Assembly: GCF_000813345.1 (NCBI RefSeq)
Contig: NZ_BBQF01000001.1
Span: forward strand, 248,001-312,000
Direction of reading: 5' to 3'
Origin: Sulfurospirillum arsenophilum NBRC 109478
GTDB lineage: Bacteria > Campylobacterota > Campylobacteria > Campylobacterales > Sulfurospirillaceae
DNA: 64,000 bases
The notes under the pieces are model-generated. The model was given only the letters and a program-made list of their open reading frames with translations, did not search any database and was not told the origin of the DNA. The position numbers and the translations under genes were made by a program. Positions within the stretch are counted from its first letter, which is position 1; the number at the start of each line of letters is the position of its first letter. Shown here in pieces: positions 44,372 to 52,912 of the stretch.

Positions 44372-44406
44372 AAGCTTGTCTTTAAATGAGAAGCTTTATT
44401 TTTTAA
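44372..44406 (+). terminator. Terminator after the charged-tail gene pair
   Basis: AAGCTTGTC (44372-44380) pairs with GAGAAGCTT (44388-44396) with one mismatch and a 7-base loop, followed by TATTTTTT. Confidence 0.75.
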
Positions 44407-44433
44407 CTCTTTTAAAATTTTATGCAAATCGGT

Positions 44434-44439
44434 TATAAT
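44434..44439 (+). promoter_or_regulatory. -10 box upstream of the pyrophosphatase gene
   Basis: TATAAT, 26 bases before the ppaC ATG and directly after the preceding terminator. Confidence 0.55.
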
Positions 44440-44464
44440 TACCTAAAAACTAAAGGAATTTTCC

Positions 44465-45382
44465 ATGAAAACGTATGCTTGTGGACATATTAATCCCGAT
44501 TCGGATTCTGTCGTATCAGCGATCTCTCTTTCATATCTCAAAACACAATTAGGAGAGCCGTGTATTCCTGCACGTCAAGGTGAGTTAAGCCCTGAGACAG
44601 AATTTATTTTAAAGACATTTGGGTTTGAAAAACCACTTCTCAAAAATGATTTTTCAGGCGATAATCTTTACATTACCGACTATTCTGATCTTGCACAAGC
44701 GCCACACAACCTTAAAGAAACCACTATTTTAGGCATTGTCGATCATCATAAACTCGGTGACATTACAACGAGTACACCTCTTGAGTGCTGGATCAGACCT
44801 GTTGGATGTACCAATACGATTGTCAAAGAGATGTTTGATCATTACAAGATTGATATTCCTAAAGATATCGCAGGTGCGATGATGATGGCCATTTTAAGTG
44901 ACACTGTACTTTTCAAATCACCAACTTGCACCAAAGTGGATACAAAAGCGGTTAAAGAATTAGCAAAAATTGCTGGTATTGAAGATTTTAAAGCCTTGGG
45001 TATGGAGATGTTTTTAGTCAAATCAGCAGTCGTTGGTGCAAGCCCACGTACGCTTTTGCTTCGTGATTACAAAGACTTTGAAATGGGTGGCAAAAAAATT
45101 GGTATTGGTCAGCTTGAAGTGGTTGATTTGAAAGTCTTTGATGGTATGAAAGAGGCTCTGTTTGCCGATATGAAAGCCTACAAAGAAGAGGGTGGTCGTC
45201 ATACTGTGATGCTTCTTTTAACGGACATCATGATCGAAGGCTCACAATTTTTAGTGGTGAGTGATGATGAAAGCATTATTGAAAAAGCGTTCAACCAAAA
45301 ACTTACCAACCACGAGATGTGGGTGGATGGCGTATTGAGCCGTAAAAAACAGGTCATTCCTGTTATGGAAAAGCAGTTTTAA
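44465..45382 (+). CDS. ppaC: Manganese-dependent (family II) inorganic pyrophosphatase
   Basis: A 305-residue DHH-superfamily enzyme that hydrolyses pyrophosphate. Metal-binding motifs are CGHINPDSDSVVSAI at the N-terminus, ITDYSDLAQ, and GIVDHHKLGDI. The C-terminal DHHA2 domain ends VDGVLSRKKQVIPVMEK. Family II enzymes are cytoplasmic and use Mn or Co. Its own promoter lies just upstream, and the next gene begins 11 bases after the stop. Confidence 0.93.
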   Translation: MKTYACGHINPDSDSVVSAISLSYLKTQLGEPCIPARQGELSPETEFILKTFGFEKPLLKNDFSGDNLYITDYSDLAQAPHNLKETTILGIVDHHKLGDITTSTPLECWIRPVGCTNTIVKEMFDHYKIDIPKDIAGAMMMAILSDTVLFKSPTCTKVDTKAVKELAKIAGIEDFKALGMEMFLVKSAVVGASPRTLLLRDYKDFEMGGKKIGIGQLEVVDLKVFDGMKEALFADMKAYKEEGGRHTVMLLLTDIMIEGSQFLVVSDDESIIEKAFNQKLTNHEMWVDGVLSRKKQVIPVMEKQF

Positions 45383-45392
45383 AAGTGCATGT

Positions 45393-46172
45393 GTGAAAAA
45401 GTGCACGATTAAACGACGTTATCTTATTCAAAATCCTAAGGAAGTGGTGAAGTCTATTCTCACCACTTTCCCTTCTTATAAAAAAAACCTTCAACAACTT
45501 TTCGTCGAAAATCATCCTGATGCCTCGGATCGACTGGCTGTTTTAGGGACACGTTTTCACACTCTTAACGAACTTGATGCATTTGAAAATGACTTAGGTT
45601 CTTTTTTATGTGCCGATGTGAGTGGTGATAAACGCTATAAAAACCGTTACCTCTCTTTATTTGGACTGCCTCAAAACTACGATTTTTCACTCCTAGATGT
45701 TTATAAAAAGTGCGATAAAATTGGTGTGCGTGCATTTGATTTTGACTTTGCCTCTGGTATGAGTACCCAAAAAGTACTCAAAGTACTTTTGTACCGTGAG
45801 ATGCAATTTTTAGAACATGCAGTAGAATTACTTTTAGACGATGATGCCAAAGCACCTAAAACTCTCTGCAAGATTGCCGAAAATATACGCTATATTTTGA
45901 GCATTGGACGTGGTGTTTTTGATGATAGGATGGCAGAGCGTTTGATACGTGAATTTGAATCGTTACTGAGCGAAGATAGAGAGATACTTCTTAAATTTGT
46001 ACAGCATCAAGCCTATACAACGTTACTTTTAGATATGCGTTTTTTTCTACGGGAACAGAGCGGTTTTTATCTTTTAAAAAAAAGTGAAATGCCACTCCTG
46101 TTTTTTGTAAAGAAGCACCTCAAAAAAGAGGAGTTTCGGATCGCTAAAAGGCTTAAAAAGGCGCTTTATTAA
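45393..46172 (+). CDS. Protein of unknown function, helix-rich
   Basis: A 259-residue protein starting at GTG 45393, probably co-transcribed with ppaC. No signal peptide or membrane span is seen. It is rich in Leu, Lys and Arg with long helical stretches such as KVLLYREMQFLEHAVELLLD and RMAERLIREFESLLSED, and has a basic C-terminus (KKHLKKEEFRIAKRLKKALY). The spacing of basic residues recalls CHAD domains, which bind polyphosphate, but the similarity is too weak to claim. Confidence 0.6.
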   Translation: MKKCTIKRRYLIQNPKEVVKSILTTFPSYKKNLQQLFVENHPDASDRLAVLGTRFHTLNELDAFENDLGSFLCADVSGDKRYKNRYLSLFGLPQNYDFSLLDVYKKCDKIGVRAFDFDFASGMSTQKVLKVLLYREMQFLEHAVELLLDDDAKAPKTLCKIAENIRYILSIGRGVFDDRMAERLIREFESLLSEDREILLKFVQHQAYTTLLLDMRFFLREQSGFYLLKKSEMPLLFFVKKHLKKEEFRIAKRLKKALY

Positions 46173-46301
46173 CACTTCGTTTTAATTTCTGGGATATAAT
46201 TTGAAAGGTAAAGTTCTTGCAAAAATAAATTTTACAAGAACTCTAATAATTTAGGATAATGCGGTACAATATCGCACCTATTTTTTAAATAAGGATAAAG
46301 A
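46173..46301 (+). promoter_or_regulatory. Intergenic region with a long hairpin and two -10 boxes
   Basis: TATAAT at 46195-46200 is followed after 11 bases by a hairpin whose arms AGTTCTTG / CAAGAACT (46212-46219, 46235-46242) are extended by an inner AAAA/TTTT. No long T-tract follows. A second -10-like TACAAT (46265-46270) precedes the lipoprotein gene. The hairpin could end the upstream transcript or start a small RNA. Confidence 0.4.
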
Positions 46302-47072
46302 ATGAAAAAAACATTACATGTAGGTTTGGCTTTAAGCGCTGTTCTTGTTTTAATGACAGGCTGTGCGACAAGTGAACTTCAAACGAGTGCTCGTATGACA
46401 CAGAGCGTTTTTATTAACCCTGTGGCTAAAGAAAAACGAACCATTTTTGTTTCAACTAAAAATACCAGTGGTGCGCCTATTAACTTGGAAAATCGTATGA
46501 TTCAAGCGCTTTATGCTAAAGGCTATACCATTGTAGATGACCCTGAAAAAGCAACGTATGTGCTTATGACAAACATCTTGTTCTGTAACAAAAAAAGCGA
46601 AAACAATGTCGTTGGTGGTGCTGTGATGGGTGGTGCTGCGGGTGCTATTGCAAATTCAGGTAGTAACGGTAAAAGTATGGCACTTGCAGGACTTGGCGGA
46701 GCGGTTGTCGGTGGTCTTATTGGAAAAGCAACCGAAGATACGATTTTCCAAATGCAAGTGGACATTGTGATTCGTGAAAAAGCAAAAGGCAAAGTTATGG
46801 CATCTACGGGTAACGTAGGTGGACAAGCAGGCATTAGAGATGGCCAAAAAGCAGGTACGATGAATAGCTTTGGTGGACCAATCCGCGATGCTGATGCCAG
46901 CGGAAAAATGTATAGCAATACATACTCTTCAAGCTCACAATCGTATGAGAGTGATTTTATAGAGCATAGAACTATGATGTTTGCAGAAGCCACGAAAATG
47001 GATCTAACACTGTATGAAGCAACACCTATTTTAGAAGATAAAATCGCACAACAAGTCGCAGGATTGTTTTAA
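46302..47072 (+). CDS. TraT-like outer membrane lipoprotein
   Basis: A 256-residue protein with a lipoprotein signal ending LMTGCATSEL (lipobox Cys near residue 21). It matches the TraT family order: KRTIFVSTKNTSGAP, ALYAKGYTIVDDPEKATYV, a glycine-rich membrane-like stretch (about 108-148), then a C-terminal LYEATPILEDKIAQQV. Plasmid TraT gives surface exclusion and serum resistance; the role of chromosomal relatives is unknown. A palindrome variant (ATTACATGTAGG) at 46313-46324 encodes LHV in the signal peptide. Confidence 0.8.
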   Translation: MKKTLHVGLALSAVLVLMTGCATSELQTSARMTQSVFINPVAKEKRTIFVSTKNTSGAPINLENRMIQALYAKGYTIVDDPEKATYVLMTNILFCNKKSENNVVGGAVMGGAAGAIANSGSNGKSMALAGLGGAVVGGLIGKATEDTIFQMQVDIVIREKAKGKVMASTGNVGGQAGIRDGQKAGTMNSFGGPIRDADASGKMYSNTYSSSSQSYESDFIEHRTMMFAEATKMDLTLYEATPILEDKIAQQVAGLF

Positions 47073-47082
47073 TATTTGACAC

Positions 47083-47195
47083 GCTTTTCAAGTGAAGCTT
47101 GGAAAGCTACGTTACACTAGATACTAAAGCTTGCCTCTTACGAGGCAGAATAGTTTGGTACTATGAAATACTCGAGTCTGCCAATCAATTTGGCA
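47083..47195. ncRNA. Possible structured RNA: three hairpins between the lipoprotein gene and ubiE
   Basis: The 148-base gap has three consecutive stems. GCTTTTCAAG / CTTGGAAAGC (47083-47092, 47098-47107) is 10 bp with one G-U. TGCCTC / GAGGCA (47132-47137, 47142-47147) is 6 bp with a TTAC loop. TGCCAA / TTGGCA (47179-47184, 47190-47195) is 6 bp. None is followed by a T-tract. TTGACA at 47076-47081 could be a -35 element. A palindrome variant follows at 47202-47213. Structured leader of ubiE or a small RNA are both possible; no known riboswitch is recognised. Confidence 0.3.
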
Positions 47196-47220
47196 ATATA
47201 TTTTACATGTAGGAATTGTT

Positions 47221-47940
47221 TTGGAGAATAACGACAAGAAGCAGCAAAAAATTGTTCAGATGTTTAATGAAATCGCAGGCACATACGACACAGCAAATCG
47301 TGTTTTAAGCATGGGTATTGACATTCAGTGGCGCAAAACAGCGTGTGATGAAACCTTTGCACGCTATGCCAAACCGATAGATCTTATCGTAGATGTGGCA
47401 TGTGGTACAGGCGATATGATGGGATATTGGGCAAAACAGGCCAAAAAAGCAGGTCGAAGTATCGGAAAAATTTTGGGTGTTGATCCTTCCGTTGGAATGA
47501 CCGATGTCGGCAAACAAAAATTTCCCGAATTTGAGTTTCTCATCTCCGAAGCAACAGAAATTCCTCTTCCTAATGAACGTGTTGATATTTTAAGTATTAG
47601 TTATGGTATCCGCAATGTTGTTAGACGTCAAGAAGCTTTTAGTGAGTTTGCACGTGTTCTCAAAACGGGTGGATATGTTGTTATTTTAGAATTTACCAAA
47701 GATGAGAAAAAAGGCTTTTTCTTTGCCCTCAAAGATTTTTATCTCACTAAAGTTTTACCAATTTTGGGTGGTATTATCTCTAAAAATAAAGCAGCCTATG
47801 AGTATCTGCCAAACTCCATTGAAGGTTTCTTAACGCCTTCCATGCTTCAAAAAGAGCTTGATATTGCTGGTTTTGAAACGGAATTTGTCAAAAGCTTTTC
47901 GATGGATATTTCTACTTTGGTCATTGCTAAAAAACGCTAA
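47221..47940 (+). CDS. ubiE: Demethylmenaquinone methyltransferase (UbiE/MenG family)
   Basis: A 239-residue SAM-dependent C-methyltransferase that finishes menaquinone synthesis. Motifs are MFNEIAGTYDTANRVLSMGI, WRKTACDE, VDVACGTGDM, GVDPSVGM, SISYGIRNV and FARVLKTGG; the C-terminal segment KDFYLTKVLPILGGIIS is typical. The start is TTG at 47221. Its stop overlaps the xseA ATG (TAATG). Menaquinol feeds both NrfD-type complexes in this window. Confidence 0.9.
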   Translation: MENNDKKQQKIVQMFNEIAGTYDTANRVLSMGIDIQWRKTACDETFARYAKPIDLIVDVACGTGDMMGYWAKQAKKAGRSIGKILGVDPSVGMTDVGKQKFPEFEFLISEATEIPLPNERVDILSISYGIRNVVRRQEAFSEFARVLKTGGYVVILEFTKDEKKGFFFALKDFYLTKVLPILGGIISKNKAAYEYLPNSIEGFLTPSMLQKELDIAGFETEFVKSFSMDISTLVIAKKR

Positions 47941-49202
47941 TGAGCCAAACTCTTAGTGTCTCAAGTTTAAACAACCAAATCAAGTCATTACTGGAAACCA
48001 CCTTTTTACATGTAAGTGTGGAAGGTGAGGTTTCTAGACCTACGTATCACAGCTCTGGTCACCTCTATTTTACCCTCAAAGATGCCGACTCTTCTATCTC
48101 TTGTGTGATGTTTAAAGGCAATACTAAAACCTTAAAATTTCAAGTAGAAGAGGGAATGGCCGTTGTGGTTCACGGTTCTATCTCGGTTTTTTCACCACGT
48201 GGAACATACCAAATCAACTGCACCATGATGGAACCTTCCGGCAGTGGCGCATTAGCCAAAGCCTATGAACAGCTCAAAGCCAAACTAGGAGCTAAAGGTT
48301 ACTTTGAAGCAGAACGTAAAAAGTCATTACCTCGTTTTGTGAACCATATTGCATTGGTGACTTCAGGCACGGGAGCGGCACTTCAAGATATGCTTCGCGT
48401 GGCAACAAAGCGTTGGCCGTTGGTGAAGATCACACTGCTTGATACACTCGTTCAAGGCGAGGGTGCAAAGTTCTCTATTGCAACGAATATTGCACGTGCG
48501 GATTCACTTGGAGCAGACGTAATTATCGTCGGACGAGGTGGCGGAAGTGTAGAAGATTTGTGGGCATTTAATGAAGAGATAGTAGCCGATTCGATCTTTA
48601 CATGTAAAACACCGATTGTCTCCGCGGTAGGTCATGAAATAGATTATGTTATCAGTGATTTTGTAGCAGATCTTAGAGCGCCAACACCTTCGGCGGCTAT
48701 GGAGATGATACTTCCTGATAGTGCTGAGATGTTGCAACGCATTGATGGCATGATGGAACGTTATACCCTTGTTTTTGGACGAATTTTACGCTCAAAAGGG
48801 GAGTCTCTTGAGCATTTAAAGCGTCTTTTTGCCAAACGCTCCATTGATGAGAAACTCTCTTTGTGGAAAAATGAGATTGGCATCTTGCAGAGTCAATACA
48901 ACGATAAAATAGCACTTTTATACCGAGAAAAATCCCGTCAGACCAGCCTTCTCAAAGAACAGATTATCTTTCAAACCAGACAAAATTTGGCTAAAAAAGA
49001 GCAACTTCTCTCTTCATACACCATTGCACTAAATTCCAAAGAACCGACACGTGAACAAAAAGAGTGTTATGCTCAGATCGTGAAAGAAGGCAAAAAAATT
49101 GCTCTTGAAAAGATCGCTGAGGGTGATATTTTTGAGCTTCAAACACCACATACGATTTTGAAGGCTAAGGCATTAGAAAAAAAAGTCCCCACGAAGGAGT
49201 AA
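47940..49202 (+). CDS. xseA: Exodeoxyribonuclease VII large subunit
   Basis: A 420-residue nuclease subunit. The N-terminal OB-fold (SVEGEVSRPTYHSSGHLYFT) is followed by the catalytic domain with ALVTSGTGAALQDML, DVIIVGRGGGSVEDLWAFN, then SAVGHEIDYVISDFVADLRA, PTPSAA. A helical C-terminus completes it. Palindromes at 48006-48015 (LHVS) and 48597-48608 (FTCK) fall between conserved motifs, the second directly before the SAVGHE motif. It is the last intact ordinary gene before the arsenic locus. Confidence 0.94.
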   Translation: MSQTLSVSSLNNQIKSLLETTFLHVSVEGEVSRPTYHSSGHLYFTLKDADSSISCVMFKGNTKTLKFQVEEGMAVVVHGSISVFSPRGTYQINCTMMEPSGSGALAKAYEQLKAKLGAKGYFEAERKKSLPRFVNHIALVTSGTGAALQDMLRVATKRWPLVKITLLDTLVQGEGAKFSIATNIARADSLGADVIIVGRGGGSVEDLWAFNEEIVADSIFTCKTPIVSAVGHEIDYVISDFVADLRAPTPSAAMEMILPDSAEMLQRIDGMMERYTLVFGRILRSKGESLEHLKRLFAKRSIDEKLSLWKNEIGILQSQYNDKIALLYREKSRQTSLLKEQIIFQTRQNLAKKEQLLSSYTIALNSKEPTREQKECYAQIVKEGKKIALEKIAEGDIFELQTPHTILKAKALEKKVPTKE

Positions 49203-49205
49203 GAG

Positions 49206-49727
49206 ATGCGTTTACTTGCTGTACTGATTTTAACTATTCTTTCATTGTTTGCTGACGTTTCACCTCGTGTGGTGGATGTTCCAACACGCAGTAGTGTGAG
49301 TGAGCGTCTTTTAGTCCTTGCTCCAGAAGCTCCAAAAGCGGTCGTTGTTTTATTTGCAGGTGGACACGGAGGACTTCAACTCTCACGTGAGGGAAAATTC
49401 GGTTGGGGAGAGGGTAATTTTTTGATACGCACCCGTGAGCTTTTTGCACAAGCGGGATTGATGGTGGTGATTGTCGATGCACCATCAGATCGTCAAAGTG
49501 AACCCTTTCTCAATGGCTTTAGACAAACCGAAGAACATGTGCAAGATATAGGTGCTGTTGTTGCATGGATCAAAACACAAACGGCTGCACCTATTTGGTT
49601 CGTTGGAACGAGTCGAGGTACACAATCGGTTGCGTACATTGCAACTGTAAATCCAAGCGACGTTCCTGCCACCAAAAGCAACATGCCATGTCCTAGGGCA
49701 AATGCCAACACAAGTGCGTACGAATAA
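49206..49727 (+). pseudogene. Truncated alpha/beta hydrolase (5' portion)
   Basis: The frame begins with a signal-like MRLLAVLILTILSLFADVSP and has an alpha/beta-hydrolase core: VVVLFAGGHGGLQLS (oxyanion loop), VVIVDAPSDR, and nucleophile elbow FVGTSRGTQSVAYIA near residue 145. After about residue 150 (near 49655) the hydrolase pattern stops. The remaining residues (SDVPATKSNMPCPRANANTS) are only the antisense reading of the convergent ccdA-like gene. The Asp and His of the catalytic triad are therefore missing. The 3' part seems to have been lost at the left edge of the arsenic locus. Confidence 0.7.
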
Positions 49728-50233
49728 ACCCAGCCACTCTGAGAGGCAATGGTGATGATAGCAACCAACGGCGCAGAGGCACACGGCGTACTCACCAGTC
49801 CAAATATAAGCCCGATGATCACCGCACCCAAAAGTTTAAATCTCAAAAATTTTCGTGCCACTTTGTCTTTATCGAAACCTTGAATCCATCCAAGAGCATA
49901 GGCAACCACTGTAAATGTTGCAAGAGCAGCGAGTAGATACGCCCAAAAAGGCGCCAAAGAGAGCATCATGCCCATCTTGGAGACAAGTAACATCAACAGT
50001 GAAAAGCTAATGACCAAACCTAATACAAAAAGCAGTGAGTATTGATAAATAAAAACTTTTTTTTGCTTGGCATTGAGATCCTTTGAAAGCCCCAAAGCAC
50101 TACCTGCAAGCAGAGGCAAGGTGATGATGGAACAAGGAGCAAGCGAAGTCAAAAGACCAATGCCAAACGAAGCAACAATCGCCCATGCCCCAAACTGCGA
50201 AGTCATTTCAATGAGCATCTGCTCCAAATTCAT
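49493..50233 (-). CDS. CcdA/DsbD-like membrane protein, C-terminus altered at a junction
   Basis: A 246-residue frame. Residues about 15-195 have six hydrophobic spans and the two CcdA-type cysteine motifs LTSLAPCSIITLPLLAGSAL and LVSTPCASAPLVAI, as in thiol-disulfide relay proteins that carry electrons across the membrane. After LALGHGMLLLVAGTSLGF (about residue 192) the sequence becomes the antisense of the hydrolase gene and is rich in cysteine without spans. The natural 3' end is probably missing. It overlaps arsC by 4 bases as the last gene of the ars operon. A role in keeping arsenate reductase or periplasmic thiols reduced is a guess. Confidence 0.7.
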   Translation of the reverse strand: MNLEQMLIEMTSQFGAWAIVASFGIGLLTSLAPCSIITLPLLAGSALGLSKDLNAKQKKVFIYQYSLLFVLGLVISFSLLMLLVSKMGMMLSLAPFWAYLLAALATFTVVAYALGWIQGFDKDKVARKFLRFKLLGAVIIGLIFGLVSTPCASAPLVAIITIASQSGWVYSYALVLAFALGHGMLLLVAGTSLGFTVAMYATDCVPRLVPTNQIGAAVCVLIHATTAPISCTCSSVCLKPLRKGSL

Positions 50234-50628
50234 GAGAGTTTTTCTGCAATAATCGGCAAGAGTTCCGCTTCAATCGCTTTACATGTAAGAATAAACGCGC
50301 CATAATCTTTACCGTCAGGATCAGAAAATCCTACATGGATTTTAGGAATAGGCTTAGGAAACATCGGGCAGGTTTCATTGGCATGATCACACACGGTCAC
50401 CACCAAATCAAAGTCAAGATTGATGACTTCATCCAATGCTTTAGAGTGATACGAATCTTTCCAAATACCCTCTTCTTCTAAAACTCTTTTCGCATAAGCG
50501 TTCACTTTACCACTCGCACGTACACCCGCACTGTAAGCCTCAATGCCTTCTAATTTGGCATTAACCAAAGCCTCTGCGATGATGCTTCGGCAACTGTTTC
50601 CTGTGCATAAAATCAATACTTTTTTCAT
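50230..50628 (-). CDS. arsC: Arsenate reductase, thioredoxin-dependent low-molecular-weight phosphatase type
   Basis: A 132-residue protein with the P-loop CTGNSCRS (Cys near residue 9, Arg +6) and the redox cysteines in VVTVCDHANETCPMFP near residues 77 and 84. It reduces arsenate to arsenite in the cytoplasm. It overlaps arsA and the ccdA-like gene by 4 bases each. The core at 50279-50288 encodes LTCK near the C-terminus. It is distinct from the second arsC at 55743. Confidence 0.88.
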   Translation of the reverse strand: MKKVLILCTGNSCRSIIAEALVNAKLEGIEAYSAGVRASGKVNAYAKRVLEEEGIWKDSYHSKALDEVINLDFDLVVTVCDHANETCPMFPKPIPKIHVGFSDPDGKDYGAFILTCKAIEAELLPIIAEKLS

Positions 50629-52388
50629 TTTTCACCTTTACATGTAAGATTAATATTTTCGATGGATGCATTTTCAAGCCATGGTAATGCTACAACGTTA
50701 CCTTGACTAATCTTCTTTACTTTTTCAAGCCATTGATACTCCGCAGTAGCTCTTGCTATCAACAGGGGATTTTGAGTATTGGTCATGGATAAACACTGAT
50801 TAACCACCCACCATTTATTGTGAATGCCTGCTCTGCTTAAGTCTTCACGCAATCTTTCTGCTTCAAAAACAGGTGTTGCTTCAGGCAATGTCACAATAAT
50901 CACTTCGGTTTGCCCCACATCACGAAGTCGTGGCAAGAGTCTTTGCACACTCAGTGGTGTTTCCCCTTTAGTTCGTTGAACCTCTTTATGGTAACTTTGC
51001 GTCGAATCAAGCAGTAAAAGTGTATGTCCCGTGGGTGCAGTATCGATGATGACCACTTCATTTTGCGCTTTATCGACTATCTCAGCAAAGGCTCTAAACA
51101 CAGCAATTTCTTGGGTACAAGGAGAGCGTAAATCTTCTTCAACATACGCCACATCTTCTTCATTCATGCGCTCTCTTGCTTTACTGAGGACTTCATTTTG
51201 ATAATTTAACAACTCTTGTTTTTCATCTATCTTGCTCAATGTTATTAACGGCGCACCTTCGATGCTGTACTTAAGATGATCGGCTGGGTCGGTGGAGGTC
51301 AGATGTACTTTAAGACCTTTTTGAGAAAGCGCTAAAGCAATACTTGCGGCAATGGTCGTTTTACCCACGCCCCCTTTTCCCATCGTAAAGATGACTTTTT
51401 TACCTGTTTGATAAATATCCTCAATCAAAACATCTAAGCCTTGCAATCCAAGAGGTTTAGCATAAGAAGCTGTTTGGACATAATCATCACCTTTAAAAAA
51501 AGCTCGGATATTCTCAAGCCCTAAGATATTGTAAGAACGCAGTGGAATCAAGAAAATTCCTAGTTTTCCCAACCCATCAGGCATTGTTGTAAGAGCATTT
51601 TGTTGTTTATCTAATAATTTTTGAGACACTTCATCACTGGCTGCACTCAGCACTCCATTGATAATTAAAATCTGGTTATTAATGCCTAAATCACTGAGTT
51701 CAATGCTTGATCTCTCTGCTTCCAGTAAGGGTGTTGTCTCGGGTCTTGAAACCAAAACAAGTGTTGTTTTAGTTTTATCTGCAAGATTTAAAACCGCTTC
51801 TTTATAGATATTTTTTTTATCTTCAAGCCCCGATAATTGTCCTAAACATGACGCGCCATGGGTACTTTCACTGATGAAATCACTCCATGCTGAAGGTAAC
51901 TGTAACATACGAAGCGTATGCCCAGTTGGAGCTGTATCAAAAATAATATGGTCATATAACAGTTGGGTTTTTGCATCGGTTATAAAGTTGGAAAATTGAT
52001 CAAAGGCTGCAATTTCAACCGTACAAGAACCTGATAACTGCTCTTCCATATTTTCAATCACACTTTGTGGCAACTTCCCACGGTAAGGTGCGACAACCGA
52101 TTCTCGGTACTGCCTTGCGGCTGCTTCTGGATTGAGATTTGCCACCATCAACCCTGTTACACCTGCAATCGCTACACCTTTGCCGTCAAGTTCTGTATTA
52201 AAAACATCTTGTAAATTAGACGCAGGATCGGTGCTAATTAAGAGAACTTTTTTACCACTATCTGCTAAAGAAACCGCTACGGCACATGCAGTGGAGGTTT
52301 TGCCAACACCACCTTTTCCTGTGAAAAAAAGGTATTTGGTAAGAAGTAGCTTTTCTAGTCCAAATGTTTCATACGTAACAGCTTTCAT
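50625..52388 (-). CDS. arsA: Arsenite-stimulated ATPase ArsA
   Basis: A two-domain soluble ATPase of about 587 residues that energises ArsB. Each half has a P-loop GKGGVGKT (near residues 17 and 335) and a DTAPTGHT signature. Cysteines equivalent to the three metalloid-binding ones of the E. coli enzyme are in SGSCTVEIAAF, SCLGQL and SPCTQEIAVF. I place the start at ATG 52388 (MKAVTYETFGLEKLLL), two bases from the arsD stop; the longer frame to 52484 runs through arsD. The last codons contain a TTACATGTAA (50638-50647, LTCK). Confidence 0.95.
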   Translation of the reverse strand: MKAVTYETFGLEKLLLTKYLFFTGKGGVGKTSTACAVAVSLADSGKKVLLISTDPASNLQDVFNTELDGKGVAIAGVTGLMVANLNPEAAARQYRESVVAPYRGKLPQSVIENMEEQLSGSCTVEIAAFDQFSNFITDAKTQLLYDHIIFDTAPTGHTLRMLQLPSAWSDFISESTHGASCLGQLSGLEDKKNIYKEAVLNLADKTKTTLVLVSRPETTPLLEAERSSIELSDLGINNQILIINGVLSAASDEVSQKLLDKQQNALTTMPDGLGKLGIFLIPLRSYNILGLENIRAFFKGDDYVQTASYAKPLGLQGLDVLIEDIYQTGKKVIFTMGKGGVGKTTIAASIALALSQKGLKVHLTSTDPADHLKYSIEGAPLITLSKIDEKQELLNYQNEVLSKARERMNEEDVAYVEEDLRSPCTQEIAVFRAFAEIVDKAQNEVVIIDTAPTGHTLLLLDSTQSYHKEVQRTKGETPLSVQRLLPRLRDVGQTEVIIVTLPEATPVFEAERLREDLSRAGIHNKWWVVNQCLSMTNTQNPLLIARATAEYQWLEKVKKISQGNVVALPWLENASIENINLTCKGEK

Positions 52389-52389
52389 A

Positions 52390-52758
52390 TTAACAACACC
52401 CTTTCGGCCCACAACATGAACTGTTTGCTTTCCATGGTGATTCGCTTGCCATTTTGACTTCCAACCATTGTGATAACTCTTCATTGGTAGGATACGCTTT
52501 TGTTTTCACCACTTCACCATCTAAAAGTGTGGCAGGTAAAATATCCACTCCATCTTTTTGGAGAAGCGCATTGATTGTTTTATTGCTCACAAAATCTTGT
52601 GGCTCGGTAGAGAGTCCATGTCGTTTAATCACAATGCCTTTTTCTTTAAGGGCATTAATAGTTGTTGCTATTCTCATCAATTCGGGATCAATGGAAGGTC
52701 CACATACGCCTGTCGAACAACACATCGCTGGATCAAATATCTCTAATTTTTTCATCAT
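52390..52758 (-). CDS. arsD: Arsenite metallochaperone ArsD
   Basis: A 122-residue protein with the functional cysteines CC at 13-14 and C19 in PAMCCSTGVCGPSIDP, plus C-terminal vicinal pairs (SSCCGPKGCC). It hands arsenite to ArsA and can repress the operon weakly. It is the first gene of a transcript with arsA and arsC, with an ArsR-type operator 70 bases upstream. The tandem Met leaves 52758 or 52755 as start. Confidence 0.94.
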   Translation of the reverse strand: MMKKLEIFDPAMCCSTGVCGPSIDPELMRIATTINALKEKGIVIKRHGLSTEPQDFVSNKTINALLQKDGVDILPATLLDGEVVKTKAYPTNEELSQWLEVKMASESPWKANSSCCGPKGCC

Positions 52759-52790
52759 AATCTCCTCATTAAATTTAATACTATCAATCT

Positions 52791-52800
52791 TTACATGTAA
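52791..52800. repeat. Palindrome TTACATGTAA upstream of arsD
   Basis: A perfect core in the 154-base gap between arsB and arsD, 30 bases downstream of the ArsR-type operator in the direction of arsD transcription. It would lie in the arsD leader. Confidence 0.9.
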
Positions 52801-52828
52801 CGATAGAAGTGTAGCATAAATTTATCTT

Positions 52829-52849
52829 TATATCAAGATATATTGATAT
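52829..52849. promoter_or_regulatory. ArsR-type operator before arsDAC
   Basis: The inverted repeat ATATCAA-N6-TTGATAT is identical over 21 bases to the one before arsR at 54540-54560. Such dyads are typical ArsR/SmtB operators. Its position makes arsD-arsA-arsC a separately derepressed transcript. Confidence 0.85.
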
Positions 52850-52912
52850 GTATTTCTACTATAACCCATGAAAAATTTAATTCTCATGGGTTATAGTTTG
52901 TCCGCGTTATCT

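Noticed and set aside
49485-49784. Cysteine-rich small frame across the hydrolase/ccdA junction as a gene
   Set aside because: It is antisense to both neighbours, has no binding site or homology, and its cysteines come from the antisense reading.
52388-52484. Longer arsA start reaching back to 52484
   Set aside because: The extra residues are the antisense-frame reading of arsD codons; ATG 52388 gives the family N-terminus.
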